Positions 49,001 to 58,975 of a DNA stretch of 64,000 bases are shown here, piece after piece. The notes under the pieces were generated by a model. The model saw only the letters and a program-made list of their open reading frames with translations, had not been told where the DNA came from and searched no databases. The DNA lies in NCBI GenBank assembly GCA_029964075.1, contig CM057136.1, positions 6,324,001-6,388,000 of the forward strand. The letters run 5' to 3'. Positions within the stretch are counted from its first letter, which is position 1. Each line of letters opens with the position of its first letter. Source of the stretch: Patiria pectinifera. Its lineage: Eukaryota > Echinodermata > Asteroidea > Valvatida > Asterinidae. A program made the translations under genes and the position numbers.

Positions 49001-52000
49001 ATTTTTAAAATGAAAGATAAGTTGGACAAGAGAACTGAACATATTTACAGTGTCATTTAGACTTGTATTGGTCTACAACTTATTTTCCGATGAATTTGTG
49101 GACTTTTTCGGTGTTTTTTTACTGCATTTTTCAAACATAAAAAATAATAAAAAAAATCCAGGTGGCCTCCAAAAAGGAAGCGGGCGGGGACGAGAAACAT
49201 GTTTTTTTTTTTTCGCCTAGTACTCCGGTTTTTTTTCTCCATGCTTTGTCCAGGTGGCCATCTGCGTAAGTGTCTTCACGCTAACTGCCGTCAGCATAGA
49301 TCGCTACTTTGCAGTAGTGCGCCCTCTCAAGGCACGCATGGCCAGGTCCAACACCAAGACCATTCTAGTCATCTCAGGCATCTGGGTAGCATCAGGCATG
49401 ATGGGAATGGTACAGCTCCTACTGGCTCGGACCAAAGAGTACGAGTGGTGCTATGGAGAGCGCCACCTAGCGGTCTGCACCGAGCATTGGCCTGACGCCA
49501 ACCTGGAGTTTGGTTACGAGATCTTCAATATGGCTGCCACTTACTTCGCGCCGCTGGCCATATTCTGTTTTACTTACAGCGTAGTTGGGCGGAAATTGTG
49601 GGGAAGAAATCTCCCTGGCAACGCCGATCATATGCGAGATGCTTGCCACCAGAAGGCCAAGAGAAAGGTAATTTCCTGAGACTACACTCAACTGCAGTCT
49701 CAACCCCAGATCTTTGGTATAGGCTTCCTTTATCTGATTGGTTAAGCATCAACTGTGTAGCACGAAGGTGGTGATTTTATGGGAACTTCAATTCGGGCGC
49801 AGCAGTCAAAGTGTTAAGAATTGGCTCGCGTAAGGCGGTAAGTGTAGGTGAAATTGTAACTCCGTTGTGTCATTTTCCACTTCTGCTTGCAATCAAACAA
49901 AACGACGACAGTGAATTACTCTAAAACTTTACTGTCGATTCAAAGCTCGACAAAAATTCAAAAGGTATTGATAGGATTACACACCCAATTTTACGCGTTG
50001 TGCAATGAGTCCAAGGAGACTCAACATGAAGCTCAAAACATACATCCACGCCAACATTTGCCTATAGCTAAAAGCATTAAGTGTTGTATTCCTATTATAT
50101 CGTCTTAATCCACAGAGGACATCCCTGATTTCCCGGCGGAATCTCCAGATCTAAACACAATTAATTTATCTTGCCGTTTGCCTCGCTAAGAGCAACAATA
50201 TTGTCAAAAGAAACGGTTGATGCTTTGTTCTCGCTGTCTATCCGAACCATTCATTAGCCTACGGGTATCGATGACCAGGGACCGCCGGGGATGAATAAAG
50301 AAATATTTTCTTTTATGGTTTCGCAAGAATATTTTGGTAGTATAATAAGACTATTGGTCCCTTTATACTTGCCTTTCCCCAACATCAGCAGCCATGGGAT
50401 CTTGGAATGGTTATTAATTCTTGAGGCAGATAACATTAAATGAAACAGCGAGGAAGGTTGTGTCAAACTTACTGGAGATGACATCGAAAAAAAAAAACCT
50501 ATCCGATCCTTTTTTGGCCTTGTGTCCTCAAGCACAAACACCTTTCACTTTGCTTTTCATTTAGGCGTTCATCCAAGGAATGTACAGAGGAAAACCATTT
50601 TAGCTACTTATTAACAAGGTTATAGCTGGTCGTTTAACAGAAACTGAACCCATATTTATCAACACTTTAACGACAACCACACTGATCTTCACACTCCGAA
50701 TTTAGCCTTCACCAACTCCTTTGCCTTGGGAATTGGCAACAAGATCATCGTGGAACCTGCTAAATAACATAGGTTAGTAAACGCACTGAAACTCTGACGT
50801 CTACGCCTTTGTTTCTCGTAAACCTAGGTAATCAAGGTGCTAATGATGATTGTCTTCCTCTTCATTGGTTCTTGGCTACCGCTCTACGTCTACCATTTGA
50901 TTGTCATCACTGACAGCGCTGTGGTCAGCAAGTATCCCAACTTCTTCTTCGTCTACTTCTTTACGGGTCATTGGCTTGCCATGGCAAACAGTTTCATGAA
51001 TCCCATCGTCTTTGGCTTCTTAAACGATAGCTTCAGGGTAGGTGTGCTGGGGGAAAGTGTTGCCCCTAAAAGTTAGTCAAATTAGCAGCTGGTTTGATGC
51101 ATCATTACTCAATATCGGTTCGTGATTTAAAGTTCAGTACATGTAATGTACTTTTTTCTACACTAATAAGTTGAACTTTCTTGTTTATAAGACATCATGT
51201 GCGCGGTTGTCTGGGCCTGCAGAGATGAATTATACTATAACCGCCTTATAGTAAGTTTGATTTAGTTGCTGTTAATTCCGTTGTTGAAGAAAGCTATTTT
51301 TGTACCAGTTGGGTATTATTGACGTAGTTTTGAGGATGGCATTTGCGTCAATTGCGTTTGTTATGGAGCCCATTTAGAGACAGGATAATAAGGGGAAACG
51401 ACCCAAGCTGAGTCTGTCAGAGCTTCTAAAGAACACGTTGCTGGTCGCCAAATATATTAATAAGGGAATAAATGTGTGCTTTGGAGGTTTTAGACACTCT
51501 GTTTAAGACCGATTGGAGTCTGGATGCTGATAATTACCCGAGCCGAAGGCGAGAGTAATTAACAACATCCAGACTCCAACCGGTCTTAAACAGAGTGTTT
51601 AATACCGACCAAGCACTGATTCTTATTCATAAATACCTTTTCGGTCAAAAAATCAAACGTTGCGTTCCATAAGTCAAAACAAGTCAAAAATTGTAAATGT
51701 TCAACGATTTCGATCAACACAATACCCCTCTAGCTATACAATGGTAAGACCCTCTGGTAAACATTTCCTTATATGGAGATTGACGCGAGCGTCGCGCGTA
51801 CTGCGTGATGTGGCGCACAACGCAGCGCAGATGCACCGGTGTAGTGTGGAGTTAGGACTATATGAAATACTGACTCAGTGGCAGTATTGCACATGCCTAC
51901 GTGAGGATTGTGAACCTTCAACGAGGAAAACAGTGCTGGCATCGGATTTCATAGGGGTCAAAATTCATGTGACAGTGAAAAAGTGTTTAAGACCAGCCAG

Positions 52001-53783
52001 CCATGTCTTTATCAACCGTTTCAAACAGGCCAAGTGATGTGCTCTCGACCAATAGGAATAGGTTAGCTGTCTTATGTATTTCTGAATTTTCGTTACTCTT
52101 AAAAACCACCATACTGCTCCCGAGGTCGTTCAGAGTTCTGTTTTTTTTCTGTCCGATGTATCATTGTTTTTCCTCTAATTGTCTTAAAAAAAATTGATTC
52201 CATTCTTTATAAGTTCTATAATAAAATCTTAATATATGTATTTATATGCCTTATTTGTTACTGATTCACTCAGGCTGACGTGCGTCGGTTGTTACAGCGA
52301 TGTGGACCATGTACGGAGAAGCTTGGCCATCGGCGTCGCCTTCGGAGCCGACTGAGCACGACGTCTAGTCTCACCACACGCACCTCTTCTCTGGTACGCT
52401 TCACAGTAGCTTTTGTCGACTTGTTTTCAAGTCGGTATAGCTAACCGAATTGTTAGAAAAGCTCTTGATGCGACCTTTTGCATTTTCTTGTAAAAGTGCC
52501 CGAAGTGCTTAAGAGGGAATTTCCGGCCGTGCGGAATATTTTCTTCGTCGCAATGTTATGAAATTCACATTCCTTTATAGAGTATTATAGACATTTGCCA
52601 TGTCCTTTTAATCAGATAGATCCACGCAAATAGATAACAAACAGAAGGTCAAGTGTTCCCTTGGACCAACTTATATTACATTATCACATGAAAAGCCGAT
52701 CGTTTCATGTCACCGCCTGAATAAAAAGCCTGATTTCTATCGGTAATGATTCAAAGGGCTTATTTACCTTTACCCGAGCGGAATCAAGAGACTTCGTGTT
52801 AACTTATTTTGTCAATTAGCGGCGATAACTGTTGACTTGATTTGGGCTTAAATAGCGAACTTCATTATACATTATTTCAAATAGAAAAAGCTTGACCATT
52901 CTGAGAAATCCATTAAATTGCTACCCGTTTGTCGAAAAATAGACAAGGCAGGAGATCTCTGATAGCCCACCTGCTGGCAAGCGGAAGGCACCGTGACTGA
53001 CTGACTGACTTGGCAAGAAAATGTTACCAATTACGTTAAAGTTTAAAATTTGGATTTTTAACACTTTCCCATCTCAAACTCTGGCACTAAAGTTTCGTAA
53101 TGGTTGGAATAAAGTTATTACTCACGGATCATACATGTATAAGTCACTACAATGTACTAACTGATTCAAAATCTTGATCTCCTCGTATACAGTTCAATCA
53201 CCAGCGGTCCAGTAAAAATGGCGGCCCGCCGACCAGGCCCGACAGCTTGGGACCACGTGACCAGCAAGCATTAGAGAGGATTGGTAAAGGGCAGACATGG
53301 AACGAAATGACCTACACGCCGTGAGTTTATATCTTGCTGCCCTAATTCACCCTTCCTTGCTCATTGACCAATGATATTGCAACATTTGGTCAGGTGACCA
53401 AGGCAGCTCGGTGAAACTCGGTCATATTAACTGTACACAAACTAAAGATGGGTGGGGCCCGGATGACCAAATATGGATCGACCCATTTACACCGGCCGTA
53501 TCTAATCATCCATCGTGTCATGACGAGATAAGAAATGTTCGAATTAACATAAGTCATTGCGAGCCGTATTGCCAAGTGTAACTACGTGTAATTCAAGTGC
53601 ATAAGGTAAAATTAAATCTAGTTTTACGGTCCTTTGCAAAATATCTCAAACTTTGCGGGTATATAGTTTACTTCCTCTTGTTTTCTTTAGGCCTAAAATT
53701 GTTTCTGTTCTGGTTTTCTTTTCGTTATCTCCCTTTGTAGCAACGGAAGAGACCAACTACTGATAGAAGACTACTCGCCATAA
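36583..53783 (+). CDS. Class A neuropeptide GPCR, tachykinin/NPFF/leucokinin-like, six exons
   Basis: A seven-transmembrane receptor of 458 aa, expected at the plasma membrane, coupling a peptide ligand to G proteins. Exons: 36583-37044, 49254-49667, 50828-51037, 52274-52393, 53193-53320, 53741-53783. All borders are GT/AG; the first four introns are phase 0 and the last is phase 2. Landmarks: N-glycosylation sites N23, N34, N42; GN91 in TM1; LAVAD119 in TM2; C146 at the start of TM3; DRY at 170-172 (exactly 25 residues after the Cys, confirming the exon 1/2 join); W198 in TM4; CTEHWPD in loop 2; P254 and Y262 in TM5; AKRKVIKVL and SWLP310 in TM6; NPIVF at 350-354 in TM7. VVGRKLWGRNLPG before TM6 closely resembles tachykinin receptors; HWLAMANS resembles leucokinin and SIFamide receptors. 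The exact subfamily is uncertain. TM7 has NPxxF instead of NPxxY. Confidence 0.9.
38315..38840. mobile_element. Mariner-like palindromic element in GPCR intron 1
   Basis: It starts CAGGGTGAGAAAAAAACCC and ends GTTTTTTTTTACTCACCCTG, flanked by TA on both sides (38313-38314, 38841-38842). The arms of about 235 bp pair through most of the element (AACCCAAATGTTGGGAC, GTAAAAGAATCATTCAAAT, TGGTTGTGTTTAC types). A TA target and a CAGGGTG terminus fit Tc1/mariner-class non-autonomous elements. Confidence 0.8.
38843..38905 (+). repeat. tRNA-like fragment (SINE remnant)
   Basis: TAGTTAGTGGG resembles a Pol III A box, and GGTTCGAATCC is a perfect B box about 31 nt further on. No cloverleaf can be completed. 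It directly abuts the mariner-like element's right end. Confidence 0.4.
40163..40521. mobile_element. MITE in GPCR intron 1, ~360 bp
   Basis: ATTCGGGCAATTCACATGCAG...GCGCCACCAAGAGTTTGCCACG at the left is matched inverted at the right (CGTGACAAACTCTTGGTGGCGC...CGCCCGAAT). Terminal repeats are about 60 bp with some mismatches. The overlapping two-strand frames here are palindrome artefacts. Confidence 0.7.
42508..42716. repeat. Foldback minisatellite around a TTAGGG-like core
   Basis: Right part: six to seven copies of the 16-17-mer GGGGAACATAGGTATT. Left part: the same unit inverted (TATGTTCCCCAATACC). The centre (about 42556-42580) reads TTAGGGTAAGGGTTAGGG, close to the animal telomere repeat. 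Confidence 0.8.
43153..43502. repeat. Inverted repeat, arms of about 105 bp
   Basis: CAGTTTGTG...TATCCACTACGCGTGTA...GTCAGTGTGAAACGCATAGTA (43153-43262) recurs inverted at 43402-43502 beginning TACTATGCGTTTCACACTGACGCG. It is likely a small transposon whose ends I cannot fix. Confidence 0.6.
44099..45209. mobile_element. Foldback element, 1.1 kb, in GPCR intron 1
   Basis: AGTCAGGCGGC at the left and GCCACCTGACT at the right begin arms of about 480 bp. Shared inverted landmarks: GTGACCGACTGGTC, GAAGATATTTAGAAGGGGTGA, GGGTGCCTAATTTGCATAAA, GCCAAACCTCAGTATTGATG. The short unpaired centre lies near 44600-44690. No coding sequence. Confidence 0.75.
45465..45575 (-). repeat. Dispersed repeat family, inverse copy
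   Basis: Read on the minus strand it gives TTGTCCTTCTTTGGTTTATACCCTAACC (in part), GGAAGAACTACCATATATTTGTACACA, matching 7060-7120 and 285-320. Confidence 0.5.
45600..45675. repeat. Hairpin
   Basis: GTGCACCACGAAGTAGCGTATCGT pairs with ACGATACCTCACTTCGTGGTGCGAC across a loop of about 25 nt. Immediately right is a G-rich MITE-like end closing GCCGCCACTGC near 45735. Confidence 0.65.
46000..48339. other. GPCR intron 1, no further gene seen
   Basis: Contains a CCTATAGCATTACCCTA-type short repeat near 46640-46700 and long T tracts. No exon-like frame fits between GPCR exons 1 and 2, consistent with the seamless TM3 junction. Confidence 0.5.
48340..48840 (+). mobile_element. Pyrimidine-rich tract ending in (ATT)n; possible LINE 3' end
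   Basis: A C/T-rich stretch with TTTG repeats runs into GCCGGATAAAATAATAATATTATTATTAT. Such tails follow some non-LTR retrotransposons. The 125-codon frame across it is low complexity. Confidence 0.3.
49254..49667 (+). CDS. GPCR exon 2: TM3 to TM5 and intracellular loop 3
   Basis: The acceptor TTTGTCCAG precedes GTG GCC ATC. 138 codons cover the rest of TM3 (VSVFTLTAVSIDRY), TM4, loop 2 with cysteines 220 and 229, TM5 and the basic loop 3 ending KAKRK before /GTAATT. Confidence 0.92.
50828..51037 (+). CDS. GPCR exon 3: TM6 and TM7
   Basis: Acceptor AACCTAG, then VIKVLMMIVFLFIGSWLP. 70 codons end NDSFR/GTAGGT. The TM6 toggle motif is SWLP rather than CWLP, and TM7 ends NPIVF. The frame continues 13 codons past the donor to a stop, so intron retention would give a tail-less receptor. 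Confidence 0.92.
51494..51598. repeat. Long near-perfect hairpin in GPCR intron 3
   Basis: ACACTCTGTTTAAGACCGAT...ATAATTAC pairs with GTAATTAACA...CGGTCTTAAACAGAGTGT. The stem is about 44 bp with about three mismatches; the loop is about 17 nt (CCGAGCCGAAGGCGAGA). Size and fold are compatible with a small foldback element or a miRNA-like precursor. Confidence 0.75.
52274..52393 (+). CDS. GPCR exon 4: proximal C-tail
   Basis: Acceptor CACTCAG, then 40 codons starting ADVRRLLQRCGPC and ending TTRTSSL/GTACGC. Cys372 and Cys375 are candidate palmitoylation sites after helix 8. The Ser/Thr run (STTSSLTTRTSS) is a plausible kinase/arrestin region. Too short to appear as an isolated long frame; found by phase and motif. 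Confidence 0.8.
53193..53320 (+). CDS. GPCR exon 5: distal C-tail
   Basis: Acceptor GTATACAG, then FNHQRSSKNGG... and GKGQTWNEMTYT, ending ACG CC/GTGAGT (phase 2). The frame is open only in the phase delivered by exon 4. Confidence 0.75.
53741..53783 (+). CDS. GPCR exon 6: last 14 codons and stop
   Basis: The acceptor CCTTTGTAG follows a long pyrimidine tract. The phase-2 join completes a Pro codon, followed by NGRDQLLIEDYSP and the stop TAA at 53781-53783. The agreement of phase and acceptor supports this as the terminal coding exon. Confidence 0.7.
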
Positions 53784-53941
53784 ACCTGACAAACTTGAGT
53801 CGGAGACTACCTCAAGTGGCGGTGGATGGAAATGAGAAAAGATGAAAGATCTAGATTTACATTTTAAGACCATTTCTTATAAGCCCATATATGAGCCATC
53901 CCTTGTCTCTTTGGATTACCAGATTGTACATAAAATTTAAG

Positions 53942-53947
53942 ATTAAA
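53942..53947 (+). terminator. Possible poly(A) signal of the GPCR
   Basis: ATTAAA lies about 160 nt downstream of the stop codon at 53781-53783. Motif only. Confidence 0.25.
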
Positions 53948-55454
53948 GACAAGTTGTAAATAATTGTTGACACTATGACACACTTGGAATTGGGCAATGG
54001 GAATATATACATTTTTAACCAGTTCTTATAGAAAACTGGTCTGAGGTGCACATAACTCGAATTAGAGAATTAAAAATCCACCATTCCAGCATATTTGTAT
54101 TCACTGCCAAATTAACTATTCCTTTTTAAAAAAGTTAAAGTTCAATCGCAGAATCCCCATCAAAACTGTATAGGCCTAACTACCCACTCTGTATACTTTG
54201 AAGAGATATTCCTTCGTCAAAATCTGCCGTTATGGTTTGCAAATGCTCGGCTTTTTCCACAACCAGCCATTAATCATTATTGCTATCAAAATGTAATTTT
54301 GAATACTTTAATTACAATAATTGAACTTAAATGTTAGAATTCGAGATAAGCATTGTTCTCTTTGAACTTGTCTTCGTTTCTTCATATTTTGTAGAAGTAA
54401 AAACTTTTACCTTAAAACTAATGTTTGTTTTAGTTTGTGCAGACATTGTATATTGCAAAAATATGATAATATATATAACTATATATGTTTTATTAATTGT
54501 GTATATATGCTTTTATTTGGGGGGGGGGGAACGCAAAAATATAATATATAAATAGACACGACCATAGATCGCACGTGGATTTCATTTTTTTCATTTAAAT
54601 GACTGCGTATTCCACCGAGAAGGACGGTTTTCTTCTTCCATTGAAATAGGCTTGAACGTTTTTCGTTACTGGAAAGTACGAAAACGTCCATTCATATTTG
54701 GAAGTAGAGATGAATCCAGCAAAAGATAATTGTTCTTTTGTGAGAGGCACTCAGAGGCTAGATCAGACCAAGATTGAATTGAGTTGATTTGATCAGTACA
54801 TGTACACAGCATATGCGCCAAACAAATACCGGCTTAGGTACTGACAAAACTGAAATTTTGCATTTTTCTTTCAAAACGACAAAAGCTCCAAGAGAAGAGA
54901 AGATAATCAAGTAGTATTTTTAATGCTAAACATGACCGTAGGTATCAGCGCGTATTTCATTTTCTTCTTCTTTTTTCCATCAAGAAGGAAATTCCTTTTC
55001 ATTGAAATAGTCTTAGCTCCAAGCCGTGGATAATTGACATACAGTATTCAAGAGGCTTTGTGGTGGAATTTGATTTTTTGTCAGTATTGTTTGCAATGCG
55101 AAAGGTTAAGGAGAATAAACCGCTGCGACTTCGAAGTTTACAAATAAAGTGGAAACTAAATGTCATCTTCAGCAATTGTTGAAAGCTGTGGCGTGGGTTA
55201 TGCAGTTGTTAATACCCGAGGGACGCATAGCACCCGTGACGAAGCCGAGGGGTTACAAAAGGCATATCCCACATCACAGCAGTCAACAATTGTTTTGTTA
55301 TGTAGTGGTCGGCTCTGCTGTAATAGTCGGGGGAGAGAGACCCATCCGCGATTTTTTCTCCCAAACGACATCCGCATACATGGTTGTTTAGCGCCCTCGA
55401 CGATACTTTTATGATACGCACGCAGGTATATAATTATTTGTTTCCCCTGATATT

Positions 55455-55540
55455 GGCGAGCAGTGCGACTGCTCAGTCGATAGAGGGAAGGATTTTACAC
55501 CGCGAGGTGCGAGGTTGCAGGTTCGCCGATCTCTGTTTTG
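55455..55540 (+). repeat. tRNA-derived SINE head
   Basis: GCGACTGCTCAGTCGATAGAG is A-box-like and GCAGGTTCGCCGATC is B-box-like at tRNA spacing, followed by a long T run near 55548. No full cloverleaf, so this is a SINE or a tRNA pseudogene rather than a functional tRNA. Confidence 0.5.
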
Positions 55541-56318
55541 CACCCGATTTTTTTTTCCTTTTCTAACCTTAGGCTTTGGAGGATTTTTTTAAAAGGGAAA
55601 TAAAGTCCGAAGTTCATAATTCACTTTTTTTTCTACTTTTAAATTTTCTTCTCATGTGTTTGTAACAGTTAAGTCCAAAACGCCATAGCGTACACTCGTG
55701 TGTGGAAGTTGTTTTGGAGAAAAAAAAAATTCGCGACCCGTCCACTGGCTCAAATTCAGTCGGCTTACATAGAAAAGAATCACAAAAAAAACACCCCAAA
55801 ACTTGCAAAGAAACAGAACATTACTATTGTGAGTTGCAGTGTGTGAAGTATGAAATAAGCGATAATACCGGTACACGTTCACGTCCATAATTGATAATAA
55901 ACATGATATATGAGTTAACTTCTGGTTTCTTAATCTGACGTCTTAACGTTTACCCAAAATGTATGAGAAAGGTCAAATAACTAGATTATTCCGCAAGGCA
56001 AGGAGTCATCGCAGCAAATAGGCCTTGCTTCATGGAAACTGTCTCTGAAAATGTGCAAGACTTTGCAAGTGAAATGTATAAAAATGTATACCAAAAAAAA
56101 GTTACAAATGTATACAATGTATTAAGCCACTTCCGGGCGACGGGAGCGGCGTCAAAAAAAAAAACCGTGTTGTATTACTGACCTATCGCGGTGGAATCGC
56201 GTCAACGCACCATGTGAATTATTGTCCAATTACATGATGTAAATTTACGCGGAACGCGCAACATACACAATTCCATGGGGTTATCTAATGGCGCAAACGG
56301 CGATAGGTCATTTCAGCA

Positions 56319-56326
56319 CGCGTGGG
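56319..56326. repeat. Target-site duplication, left copy
   Basis: CGCGTGGG, identical to 61527-61534. GC-rich, as is the preferred P-element target in Drosophila. Confidence 0.85.
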
Positions 56327-56639
56327 CATAGACATAAAGAACCTATAGACGGACAGCGCCTATGGAAATCAACGTCAGGGTACCGTAATTTTGACGGCGC
56401 CCGACTAGGTATGAAACCATGGGCGGGAGTTTTGAATAAATGTGCATGACTCTATGGAATAACATCGGAAGGAATGATACAAATCGACAATTTCGGTTGA
56501 AAACGCATTGATGGTGACTGAAAACCCTTTGAAATGTTGACTTCATAATGATGTACAGCTATGTATTTGTGTGTGTGTAATTTCAAAATAAATTAATAAG
56601 GTCTACAACCGCCGCGAAACGCGGCACGCTGGGTGCTGC

Positions 56640-56722
56640 GTTGGTCATGCATTTCTGACACGTAAGTCGTGTGAGTTGTCATAATGTTATGTGTTTGTGC
56701 GGTACGCGTATATGGTGCGAGG
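56640..56722 (+). promoter_or_regulatory. CpG-rich patch with a possible first exon
   Basis: Within the P-type element's left part, a CG-rich hairpin (CCGCCGCGAAACGCGGC near 56610) is followed by a short ATG frame (MLCVCAVRVYGA) that ends GCGAG/GTAAGTT at 56722. It could be a plus-strand first exon. Phase 2 would fit the candidate exon at 57731. Weak evidence. Confidence 0.2.
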
Positions 56723-57202
56723 TAAGTTGTCTTTTGACTTTGAGGAAATCGAAATCGGGACTGTTTGTTTCACTTGATATTGACTACGGCAGATACTTGT
56801 TTGGTTAATCATGTTAGTATAAAATGGGTCTAAAAACAAGGGAAATCAATAAAAGGTCGAGTGTACATCAGTAAAATATCAGCAAATGAATCTGCAAATT
56901 TCGCCTGAAATTTACAGGATATGCCCTACTATAGAAACAGAATTTAATTTCCCTGGACATGCTGGATAATATTAACCAGGTAACTTCAGGTAGGACTTTC
57001 AAGTGGAACAACTCTTGATTTCAATTTTTCTTTCAACTTTTCCTCGCACATAGTCATAGCTAATCAGAAAAAAATGTGCTGTGTTGTGGCTCACTATAAA
57101 AGGAAAACCCTACTAGGCCTAGGAAAGAGTATTTGAGCCATATTTATGCGTCAGTTGTCATGGTAACAATTCATTACACCAAAAAACGTTTTAATCGGTT
57201 GC

Positions 57203-57362
57203 CGGGGGGAGATCCAGGATGGTGATTTTTTTTTTTTTGGGGGGGGGTTTCGGGCCCATCAGGCACATGTTATTTTTTTTATTATTACTAAGGGAGCCCA
57301 GTCAAAGAAGGGGGGGGGGGTGTTTCTGACCCCCAAACCCTCCATATGGATCTGCGCCTGGT
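57203..57362. mobile_element. G-run MITE remnant inside the P-type element
   Basis: CGGGGGGAGATCCAGG at the left and TGGATCTGCGCCTG at the right are degenerate inverse copies of each other and resemble the ends of the hAT-like MITE at 13463. Long G tracts lie between. No exact target duplication. Confidence 0.5.
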
Positions 57363-57730
57363 TGCTACGTCACGTGTTACTATTCAGCACTAGTCCAGAA
57401 CCATTGAGCTTTCAAGCGATCTAGAACATACATGTACACCCCACCTATATGCCTACTACTGTCAGCCATGATTCCTCCAGTTACTTCAAAAAGTGGGGTC
57501 TGATTGTCATGTGTTCTCCACAGATTCTGTTCATCATTTCAATAGACCTAAAATATAATGACGACACGCTCTGTTAAATACATGTATGCTTCCCTATTTG
57601 AGCCAGCTGGGACGTAATAGGAAAGCGCACATGTAAACAAAGCGTGACGTCATGATGTCTTGGATCTAATTGGAGACTCATCTCTGATTTATAGTTATTT
57701 TTATTAAATAACTTTATATGAAAGAAAAAT

Positions 57731-57824
57731 AAAATTGAGAGCCAAAGATGTGATGTACAAGTACCTAGGTATCAATGAAAAAGGAAGGCCTGTTCATATA
57801 CAGCATGTCCACGCCATGCTGGTT
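57731..57824 (+). CDS. Candidate exon of unknown function
   Basis: A plus-strand open segment reads KLRAKDVMYKYLGINEKGR and then PVHIQHVHAMLV, ending CTGGTT/GTAAGTG, a strong donor. The amino-acid composition is protein-like, unlike the AT-rich surroundings. The acceptor is uncertain (TGAAAG or TTGAG). It is not recognised, and it runs opposite to the THAP exon in the same element. It may be part of captured host sequence or chance. Confidence 0.25.
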
Positions 57825-57869
57825 GTAAGTGATACAATGTATTATTTGTACACAATTAGCTTTCAAAAT

Positions 57870-58920
57870 AAATTTCAATTTATTTGTAACAATTGAAATC
57901 AAACAAAGCAATATTCATAGAAGGATAAATTTTATATAGGCTATAATTTCCATAAATTTTGTACAACATCTGTGTTATCTGCGTACAAATATATACACGG
58001 TAAAAAAAATAAACTAAAATAAATCTATTATGTTCAATGTTTAGGTTAACCTTGTTCCATTCATGAATACTAAAACATCTTTGGAAACTCAAAGGTATAC
58101 ATGTACAAATGTAACTAGTTTGAGAATTGTGCAATGAGCACAATACACAATTAATGGATGTAATGAGTATTTAATGTAACTCCACTTGCATATTATTCAC
58201 ACAAGATCAACAACCTTTTCATTTTGTGTTTTCAAATAAATATTGGCTTTGTAAAAATAAATGGAGGTAAAACTGTGGAAATAAATTTTCAAATAAATAA
58301 GTATGATTCTGAAAAGATAAAAGGGTACACACACAGATTGTAAAATGTCAGTGTACAATTATACACAGCAAAAATATCAATTAAAATAAATATGCAAAGT
58401 TGTTTGTTTACGTTTATTTTTTCCCATTCATATGATCCGTTTGCTGATTATGTGCATTTGAGAATGTGAATACACATGAGTGTCCACAAAAATAGAAATT
58501 TACCCCGGTACAAAACACAAAATAATTCTAATAAACAAGTACAAGTTCTTAATTCCATTTTGCACTTGAGCGTCCAATAAATAGAAATCTACAATATATT
58601 AACACAAATGAATGCTAACATTGTATACACTTGCTCATACATGTACAAGTACAATTTCTTAATTACACTTTGCAGTTTTGTACAAAATTAATAAGCTGTT
58701 CATTTGATATACATTAAAAAAATAAACTGGAGGTAAAATTGTGGAATTAAAATTTTCTTGGAATAAATATAATTGTGAAAAGACAGAAGGGTACAAACAC
58801 AAACTGTAAAATTGTATGTACAACTATACACAATGAAAGCATTAACTTCAATAAATATACCATAAAACTTACTGCAACCTGTATTTTTCATAATACACAA
58901 TTTCAGCAAAACGCTTTGCC
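57870..58920. other. AT-rich interior of the P-type element
   Basis: Strongly AT-rich with related segments repeated, e.g. GGAGGTAAAACTGTGG near 58263 and GGAGGTAAAATTGTGG near 58729, each followed by GAAAAGA.AAAGGGTACA. Only short random frames occur; the transposase catalytic exons expected downstream of THAP are not here. Confidence 0.5.
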
Positions 58921-58975
58921 AAATTCAGTACCTTGTCTAACTCCAAGACCAAGGTTTAAAAAAATAGTTTCTGAC

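Larger units (their letters stand above)
53784..56318. other. 3' flank of the GPCR, no further gene
   Basis: An ATTAAA at 53942-53947, about 160 nt after the stop, could be the poly(A) signal. A direct repeat of about 90 bp occurs at about 54550-54655 and 54940-55020 (GACCATAGATCGCACGTGG / GACCGTAGGTATCAGCGCG, then TTTCATT...CCATTGAAATAG). Nothing else is recognised apart from the tRNA-like SINE piece. Confidence 0.45.

Noticed and set aside
51660-52037. 125-codon frame in GPCR intron 3
   Set aside because: It lies between two GPCR exons that join in phase without it, and no family was recognised.
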